NCBI GenBank assembly: GCA_937928045.1 | Contig: CALFWO010000030.1 | Coordinates: 1-36,043 of the forward strand | Length of the DNA stretch: 36,043 bases | Origin: an uncultured Saprospiraceae bacterium | GTDB lineage: Bacteria; Bacteroidota; Bacteroidia; Chitinophagales; Saprospiraceae | Direction: 5' to 3' | In this document: piece by piece, positions 29,901 to 34,084 of the stretch | Numbering within the stretch: the first letter of the stretch is position 1 | How the letters are laid out: each line of letters starts with the position of its first letter | Notes under the pieces: generated by a model | Told to the model about the DNA's origin: nothing | Database searches by the model: none | The model's input: only the letters and a program-made list of their open reading frames with translations | Position numbers and translations under genes: made by a program

Positions 29901-32693
29901 TGGAAATTCATAGCCCAATTGCTCTCCAAGTTCTTGAGAAAGTTGGCTGAGCTTTACATTGCCAATTCCCTTCCAAGCATCTGAGTATTCTGCTTTAATT
30001 TTTCCATGCATTAAGAAATTGATATCCCCCATAGGTTTGGAATCTTTATAGATTCCAGTCATCATTTTTTTATCTACATTTTCATAGGGCTTACTAACTT
30101 CTTCATCAAATTCTATATTTAGAAATTCGCAAATTTCTTTAGAAAGACTATCTGGATTTTTAACAAGTGATTCATATTGCAAACTAAATTTCTGTTCTTC
30201 AGGAATCTGATCGAAGAGTGTTTGAATATTTTTATGAGAATGGTACCAAATCTGTTCGGCTAGCTGCTTTCCTCTATAGGGTTGATCCTTCAAAAACATT
30301 ACCTGATCCATGTGCATTCGATCAAATGAATCTAGCATAGCAAAAGGATGTCTGCTAATCTGAATAAACTTAGGATTTTCAAAATTGAGGGCCGCCGCTT
30401 TTAATGCATTCCAATCCAATGCGTACGAAGGAGATTTGTCAAGAATAAACTTACACTGCGACTTGTCATGTAACATTGCATAAACTTGAGCAGTATCCAG
30501 ATTTTGATTTTCCCAATCTTTGATTAGACATTTTGCATCGAGGACTTCACAGCTGTAAAGTTCCATAACTGCTCGAACCAGTCCTTCCTTCCAGAGCGCA
30601 AATTTACCTTCGTAAGCTTTGGCCCTTTCTTGCATTGTTGAAAAATGCAAAAGTTGTAATTCGTTGGCGGCAAAAATTTCAGGATGGCCGCTAAGCATTG
30701 TTCTTAACAAGCTTGTCCCCGAGCGGGGCGGTGCCAAAATAAAGATGGCGGCATCATTTTGTGGAATAGAACTTGGGAGTTCATTGCGCTGATGAATGAA
30801 TTTTATGAATGCTTTAATCTCTTCGGACTCTAAAGTCGAAACTTTAGGATCGGTTTGAGAAGATTCATCCCCAACACCAAAATGTGCTGTTACCGCTTCC
30901 GCATATTCTCGGGACAACATCGCCGCAAATTCAGCGATGGTAGGATTTTCAAATATGGTAACTATAAATATGGTTTCATTAAACAGTTGCTGCAGTTCTC
31001 CGATAAAACCGGCAGCTAATAATGAATTACCTCCCAGTTCAAAAAACTTATCTTCAATTCCTATTCCGTGAACTCCAAGTGCTGCTTCCCATTTATCTTT
31101 TAAAAATATTTCTAACTGCGAAACAGGTGCGACATAATTGTTTTCTAGATTTGGTCTTTCATTACCAGGAATTGGCAAATTTCTTCGATTTATTTTCCCA
31201 GCAGGAGTCAAATCAAATTTTTCAACCTTTACCCATAATGCCGGCAACATGTAACTTGGAAGAAATTTTTCAATTTCTTGTTTAGCGAATGTTAAATCCT
31301 TTTCATTTTTTACTTGACAATAGGCTATCAATTTCTGATCGGCCGCATCTCCTTCAGACAAAAGAACCACCACCTCTTTTACCACAGCGATATTCTTGAT
31401 TGCAGATTCGACTTCACCAAGTTCAATTCGATATCCTCTTAATTTTATTTGAGTATCTTTTCTTCCGCAAAAATCAATGCTTCCATTTGGCAAAATTCTA
31501 CCTAAATCGCCACTGCGATAAATCCTATCTTTCTTGCCATCAAGATCTACCCAAACAAATTTACTTTCATTAAGTTTTTCGTTGTTGTGGTATCCTCTAG
31601 CGACACCAATACCACCTATACAAATTTCTCCAATTGTGCCTTCTCCAACTTTGTTTAAATCATCATTAAGGATATAAACCTTTGTGCCTTGAATTGGAAA
31701 ACCAATTGGTGTTTTTACATGGCTATGGTTGGAATTTGTTTCAAAAATTGTACACCCGACGGTTGCTTCTGTGGGACCATATTGATTAAAAAATCTTACA
31801 AGGGGAAGTGCCTCATGATGTGCCCGGACTAGTTTCCCTGGGCAAGATTCACCAGCCACAGAAATAGACTTCAAACTTGAAAGTTTATTCACACTTACAT
31901 TATCCAAAATCAATCGGTACAAAGAAGGGAAAGTAAGTAAGTGAGTTATTCTTTTGTTTGAAATAAAATCTGCAAACAAGTTAATATCTTTTTCTAGACC
32001 TTCTTTGGTCATCACCAAGGTACCGCCCGTCAGCAAGGTCCACCAAATTAATAAAACAGATCCGTCGAAAGAAAATGAGTAAGCATACAAAAATCTTTCA
32101 ACCTCTTGCTGAACAAATGCTTGTTGAGCCTGAACTAAATTTACTACAGAGCGATGTTCAATTAACACTCCTTTTGGATTTCCAGTACTTCCTGAGGTAT
32201 AGATAGAATAAGCTAACTGGCTTTCAGTTACTTTTGGTAATTCAATTTTCTCATTACTTTTTGGGGCCAAATAAAGATATTTATCTAAGCCAATTATTTT
32301 TCCTTCAAAGTAATTCGAAAACCGAGATTTAATTTCTTGATGAGTCAACAGAATTTCGGCACCGCTATCTTTCAATAAATATTTTATTCGCTCTTCAGGA
32401 TAATTGGGATCAATTGGAACATAAACAAGACCTGCTTTTAGAATTCCTAATAAACCAATGATCATTTCCGCTGATCGATTCACAGAAATGGCTATTCTAC
32501 TTTCAAATGGAAGATTGAAACTTAATAAGAACTGAGCTAACTGGTTGGACAAATCATCCAACTCTTGATAAGTATACTTTTGATCTTCTAATTCTAATCC
32601 TACGGCGGATGAGTTTGCCCTCAAGACTTGTGAGAACATGCTCGGAATAGTATTCCGAATGCCTAGATTTTTTTTCCCATCATTATTGCTCAT
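20958..32693 (-). CDS. Hybrid NRPS-PKS with embedded sulfotransferase and aminotransferase
   Basis: A 3,911-residue cytoplasmic assembly line. Domains by approximate residue: A1 20-515 (YTSGSTGNPKG, YGPTEATVG); PCP1 520-595 (LGGNSLLA, Ser ~557); PAPS-dependent sulfotransferase 645-925 (PPRSGTSLL, SRHPFAMLDSF); KS 960-1385 (TACSSS Cys ~1135, EAHGTGT, KSNVGH); AT 1480-1780 (GHSMGEY Ser ~1576); ACP 1865-1940 (LGFDSLF); Gln-rich linker 1945-2095 (IIAQQLQLMQQQLWLL); class-III aminotransferase 2100-2545 (IFDEMITGFR, Lys in YGKIISGG ~2373); C 2580-3010 (HHGIADG); A2 3040-3530 (YTSGSSGKPK); PCP2 3550-3620 (GGHSLIA); TE 3640-3900 (GYSFGG, late His in GDHLH). All core catalytic motifs appear intact. 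No KR, DH, ER or methyltransferase is seen. The KS-AT-ACP-AMT-C-A-PCP block resembles iturin/mycosubtilin and microcystin (McyE) synthases; the A-PCP-sulfotransferase entry does not. Confidence 0.95.
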   Translation of the reverse strand: MSNNDGKKNLGIRNTIPSMFSQVLRANSSAVGLELEDQKYTYQELDDLSNQLAQFLLSFNLPFESRIAISVNRSAEMIIGLLGILKAGLVYVPIDPNYPEERIKYLLKDSGAEILLTHQEIKSRFSNYFEGKIIGLDKYLYLAPKSNEKIELPKVTESQLAYSIYTSGSTGNPKGVLIEHRSVVNLVQAQQAFVQQEVERFLYAYSFSFDGSVLLIWWTLLTGGTLVMTKEGLEKDINLFADFISNKRITHLLTFPSLYRLILDNVSVNKLSSLKSISVAGESCPGKLVRAHHEALPLVRFFNQYGPTEATVGCTIFETNSNHSHVKTPIGFPIQGTKVYILNDDLNKVGEGTIGEICIGGIGVARGYHNNEKLNESKFVWVDLDGKKDRIYRSGDLGRILPNGSIDFCGRKDTQIKLRGYRIELGEVESAIKNIAVVKEVVVLLSEGDAADQKLIAYCQVKNEKDLTFAKQEIEKFLPSYMLPALWVKVEKFDLTPAGKINRRNLPIPGNERPNLENNYVAPVSQLEIFLKDKWEAALGVHGIGIEDKFFELGGNSLLAAGFIGELQQLFNETIFIVTIFENPTIAEFAAMLSREYAEAVTAHFGVGDESSQTDPKVSTLESEEIKAFIKFIHQRNELPSSIPQNDAAIFILAPPRSGTSLLRTMLSGHPEIFAANELQLLHFSTMQERAKAYEGKFALWKEGLVRAVMELYSCEVLDAKCLIKDWENQNLDTAQVYAMLHDKSQCKFILDKSPSYALDWNALKAAALNFENPKFIQISRHPFAMLDSFDRMHMDQVMFLKDQPYRGKQLAEQIWYHSHKNIQTLFDQIPEEQKFSLQYESLVKNPDSLSKEICEFLNIEFDEEVSKPYENVDKKMMTGIYKDSKPMGDINFLMHGKIKAEYSDAWKGIGNVKLSQLSQELGEQLGYEFPSEEIEELEVEFNKIEKSSLENGDNKVLQDKNEDIAIIGMSVRLPGANDLDKFWDNLIHKTDVSSTFSKEQLLKAGIDPDKIEAGNYVNKGMILEDYDCFDEKFFGYTPKEAALMDPQHRIYLEVAYSALEDAGINTQTTDDVIGIYGGVARNTYLVNNVMTHPKYFESLDDFTLGIALEKDFPASKVAYKLNLKGPAVNVQTACSSSGVALHLACNSLKNNDADVILVGGGRIQPPVDQGYEHTDGHALSPTGFCHTFDAEAKGMVRGQGMAFIVLKKLSKAIEDRDNIRAIIKGSAINNDGSEKIGFTAPASEGQSLAIKKAYLNANVNPQDVSYIEAHGTGTSLGDPIEIAGLTKAFKHWTNKKQYCAIASVKSNVGHLDAGATVLGIIKTALAFQHELLPATMHYSRPNPQIDFVNSPFYVNDALREWPRTNQPRYAGISALGLGGTNAHIVLSEAPLIADSEVEYNKTEIFTISAKSNTALEQYQLKLVNYLDKNHDIDLSSLAYTLNTGRKNYKFRNAFVANDQHTLVEQLKDFIDSNEQKRSPDKFVFMFPGGGAQHQNMGLGLYESQPVFRDEIDLALKLLKENHNHDFREILYPSAHRNRLPIEDPLAGMSLLFITEYATAKLWQSWGIEPSVMIGHSMGEYTAACLAGAFSFSDALKMVVTRAELFETLPKGGMLSIGLPLDEVKILIGDRLDIASINRPDNVVVSGSAVAIDEMKKELNELEIHATRPKIHLASHSREIEPIMDQFKAVLETIEFKKVNKKLICNLKRDWPESHNFLTVEYWLNHLRHTVHFSDGIAQVFNRDENILIEIGPGQTLATFARQHKARQVGQPIFASLPHPKESTPDVDFIYYTLGRIWELGAFQNWTKFYKNKTTRKISLPTYPFARKRHWIEAKPKQHHVEEKLINMSNEKIDTGGAAPGISRQQLLLDKLKGLFNEMSGIPVSEIDERSTFLELGFDSLFLTQAVSKIKKAYEVKLSFRQLFDELPNLGALSKWLDKEVASDYLKQELEELNARSVKPSSGNVKSKEITQSENIEQLPSTFSPPPTQLPQFEQLQNLQNVDGSELSKIIAQQLQLMQQQLWLLGSPKGQQTIKKTDDNSANSQIDDLGKLKALKKEDEISQLKNVVDAAAFREINKSSGQPARRISNWNDLDERETKYLKKLIKDYTNKTKGSQELTQSQRKHLADPRSISGFNAIWKDMIYQIAMVRSEGSKMWDVDGNEYIDYRSSFGISLFGHSPEFIQKAIQDQLAKGFELGALTPLAKKVADLLCELSGMDRITIVNTGSEALSAAVRAARTVTGRDKIAVFEGDYHGIADELLVRSITRNGKSTTVPVAPGIPSSLVQNVIVLHYDDPNVLNIIEQHADELAGILIEPIQPNNPTFQPKELIQNIRKVTAENDIALIFDEMITGFRIAPRGAQEWYNVEVDLVAYGKIISGGLPMAALAGKAKYLDAFDGGQWQFGDDSTPPAGVTFFGGTFVRHPLGLASSLAALTAIKEGGVEIYNSLNQRSEKFANGIAELINKTKAPLKVLATSSIVVIKPTDGNPFTPLFFFFCRMKGIHMNSKAALVTLAHSEEDLNKTLSVFEEVIGEMQTAGFFPITVQNPPPQHQIVSVPNSLNIDTFRKASEEKALVAEIKNVIGEDQILPLTQGQKEVWIEHRLGDDAAAAYNLAGKVQLNGKMDLDLLQAAIDQLAQRHGALRTKFDFETPTQLVQAKVHLPIEFIDCSDLGEDNFGEKIEGIEHEESTKPFDLFNGPLVRFRLIQKNSSEYIFIISAHHGIADGWSCGILAKELSIIYSALIKNESHNLAESKSYVEFVIEENEFLSSEEYSDNKAYWESQFQDDIPVLEFPTESPRPLKKTYNADLRRIHLDQNLVNDLKQVASKEGTTLFILLYTAYRTFLNRLSNQDDFVLGLVAAAQTIAGNENLVTHGVSLLPVRNKVNKTGTFSEELKTTRNLVLDAFDHQHYTLGALVQALNVKRDPSRQPIISFLFNMDADGETLDFGNVKGIVQPIQRKYETFDTFINVKSVAGGIDFEWIFNTDLFGGNMINLRLAEFKTLLTSIVQDSSQSISKLNLMPQDEINLLKSWNSASIPRDKSTTFLSYFQDSVRKYASKTAVRCGIDSRTYLQLEEDSNRLAFRLKNAGIKKGDYVGIYFERSIEMMIAIMASLKLGGIYVPLDPVNPVDRIQFLLNQVDSKFLLTHALLEQKQPVGNWKTIYLNGLKSDWKNAPSENVDEYVQADDLAYIIYTSGSSGKPKSVQIPHHALVDHHLSMIEAINIKEEDHILSVASVAFDPSVQDYFLPLMIGAEVTLATREEQLDGRLLAELINNRKITLMQATPATWRSLSLSGWDGSNLLTILSGGEGLNQTFATKLLSKCKRLYNIYGPTETTIWSTTHEVIANDRKPTLSGFEPVGKPMSNVQLYLLDEELNRVPIGVPGELYIGGVGVAPQGYHKSPELNAFHFVKNPFNHSETIYRTGDLACYQMNGNLEFLGRKDGQVKIRGHRIELGEVESFLSKYKVVKENVVVAKKNPSGEKTLVAYVTLSNGTPLDVNHAKQYLQKDLPGYMVPNFFVTLRSFPLTSTLKVDRKKLPEPNWDLNTEVSIDAKAVSKEEKLLENIWADILNINGCGIHDDFFEIGGHSLIAVEMMARIEEQTGIRLPLSSLLENSTIYQLAQVVKGDKEMEFTKSMVPIRTEGSKPPVYLVHGAGLHVLMYQTLAEHMSPDQPIFGFQARGLYGEAEPLDRIEDMAAAYIEEILERNPDGPYALAGYSFGGLITFEMAKQLKAMGKEVVMLGMFDTVVRPEITGKNWSYYQSLKRLGKKVAWNFGALAKDPIHNIKYKSNTLNRRLKRMTWSLTNKPNADLNENNIDHNMALLDQKNKIAFEHYRITPFDGKIHLFRAKVRRFWIEDFDFLGWRPFAKKGVIVHEVPGDHLHLFDMPNGKEFAQILQSVLNRVFSNTDSSKS

Positions 32694-32711
32694 AGTAATT
32701 CTATACCATAA

Positions 32712-32748
32712 GCATTACACACATGTGAGGGTATTAAGGTGTGTATGC
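32712..32748. promoter_or_regulatory. Inverted repeat in the 5' leader of the NRPS-PKS operon
   Basis: The arms gcattacacac (32712-32722) and gtgtgtatgc (32739-32748) are complementary apart from one bulged base, around a 16-nt loop. The left arm also overlaps the 8-base palindrome cacatgtg (32720-32727). The element sits about 20-55 nt before the ATG at 32693, where an operator or an mRNA hairpin could control expression. On the plus strand the right arm is followed by a T-run, but no plus-strand gene ends here, so a terminator role is unlikely. I see no exact TAnnTTTG promoter in the surrounding 206-nt gap. Confidence 0.4.
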
Positions 32749-32899
32749 TGTTTTTGATAAAATTTGGAAGAATAAACTTCTCCTGCCTAAACCATTTAAG
32801 ATTATTCAGACGAATAGCAAGTTAAGCTTTATTTGAGGGCTTAAACATACTATAAATGGGGTAAAAATTATTAGATGAAAAAGTGTAATGCTCAATAGA

Positions 32900-33313
32900 T
32901 TAATGCGGTAGATATTTTTTCACGGCACCATAAAAAAGCGTGCCAAGCAACGCAGAAAATATAGTTATAATCATTATAAAATAACCATGCCCAGTAAGCA
33001 CATATAATGGACCAGGACAAGCACCAGTCATTGCCCACCCTATTCCAAAAATACTTCCGCCAATAATTGAGGCTCTATATGTTTTAGCCTTTGGCACAAT
33101 TTTAAATTTTACTCCCGACGCATCTTTGAACCCAATTTTAATTAACAATTGATTCATCAATATTCCAAGAACAACAGAAACACCAATTATTCCATACATA
33201 TGAATGCTTTGAAATCTGAACATTTCTTGAATTCTAAACCAACTTATGGCTTCAGACTTAGTCATGATTATACCAAATAGAATTCCAGTAAATAAAAATT
33301 TAAGCAATCTCAT
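32900..33313 (-). CDS. YeeE/YedE-related membrane protein, second half of a split sulfur transporter
   Basis: This 137-residue membrane protein has about four hydrophobic segments: LLKFLFTGILFGIIMT, IIGVSVVLGILMNQLL, the ASIIGGSIFGIGWAMTGACP region, and FIMIITIFSALLGTLFY. The GWAMTGACPGP motif with its conserved Cys is characteristic of the smaller partner of paired YeeE/YedE proteins (DUF6691 type), associated with import of thiosulfate or other reduced sulfur. Its ATG overlaps the upstream gene's stop in a TAATG junction. No obvious terminator separates it from the NRPS-PKS gene 206 nt downstream, so read-through is possible. The substrate is inferred from family knowledge only. Confidence 0.85.
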   Translation of the reverse strand: MRLLKFLFTGILFGIIMTKSEAISWFRIQEMFRFQSIHMYGIIGVSVVLGILMNQLLIKIGFKDASGVKFKIVPKAKTYRASIIGGSIFGIGWAMTGACPGPLYVLTGHGYFIMIITIFSALLGTLFYGAVKKYLPH

Positions 33314-33918
33314 TATATAGAATTAAAAATTAATGGAAAAAGAAAATGGGTAGTTATCAGACCACCAACAAAAAATCCAATAACAGCGATCAGGGATGGA
33401 ATCTGCAGTGAAGACAAACCACTAATAGCATGACCTGATGTACAGCCTCCCGCCCATCTTGTTCCAAACCCAATAAAAAATCCTCCGAGAATGATTAGAG
33501 TGAAACCTCGGATCGTTATCAAATTCTCAAAATTAAATATGTCGGTCGGTAAAAATCCTGCTCCCTCAACAATTGAAGTCGGATAGGATATCCCAAGATC
33601 TGAAAGATCAGAAATTGTTTCCGCACTAATCTGAACAGGAAAAGAACTTGATAAAAAAGAAGATCCTATTGAGCCACCCATGATGGCACCAATGACCAAG
33701 ACCAATAACCAATCCTGTTTTCTCCAATCAAAATCGAAATAATTATACCATTTCCCAGCTCCTCCAATACTACATAGCGTTGTAAAAGAACCTGACAATC
33801 CAAATTTTTTCCCCAGATAAGTTAGTATGAACATTACAACCGTTATCATAAAACCGGAAAATGCCCAATGCCAAGGTTGAGAAATGTATTCAATAAAATT
33901 AAGCGCTGCAATCTCCAT
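33313..33918 (-). CDS. YeeE/YedE family sulfur transport protein
   Basis: A 201-residue inner-membrane protein with about five hydrophobic segments, including HWAFSGFMITVVMFILTYL, LLVLVIGAIMGGSIGSSF, GFTLIILGGFFIGFG and SLIAVIGFFVGGLI. The signature WAGGCTSGHAISG contains the conserved Cys found in YeeE/YedE proteins, which in characterised members relays thiosulfate through the membrane; an earlier CSIGG segment carries another Cys. It is followed by its partner with a one-base overlap (TAATG), the usual two-gene organisation in Bacteroidota. No rhodanese or persulfide dioxygenase gene lies beside it in this window. Confidence 0.88.
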   Translation of the reverse strand: MEIAALNFIEYISQPWHWAFSGFMITVVMFILTYLGKKFGLSGSFTTLCSIGGAGKWYNYFDFDWRKQDWLLVLVIGAIMGGSIGSSFLSSSFPVQISAETISDLSDLGISYPTSIVEGAGFLPTDIFNFENLITIRGFTLIILGGFFIGFGTRWAGGCTSGHAISGLSSLQIPSLIAVIGFFVGGLITTHFLFPLIFNSI

Positions 33919-34030
33919 TTAGTTGGAATTTATAAATTCTACAATTAGTATATGGATTTTCTAGTAACTGAAAGAAGTAAGTTTAACTAATTTTTTCTTC
34001 AAAAAGTTCTTGACGAATCAATTATATATA

Positions 34031-34064
34031 AAAAAACCCCGAGACAAATGCCTCGAGGTTTTTT
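34031..34064 (-). terminator. Hairpin terminator after the type-A T9SS protein gene
   Basis: The arms aaaaaaccccgag (34031-34043) and ctcgaggtttttt (34052-34064) pair with one mismatch around an 8-nt loop. Flanking A and T runs make it potentially bidirectional. It lies 21 nt past the stop codon of the gene ending at 34085 and would isolate that gene from the sulfur-transport pair. The stretch 33919-34030, upstream of the transporter genes, shows no exact TAnnTTTG match. Confidence 0.9.
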
Positions 34065-34084
34065 CTTTCTGTATTTATTTTGGA

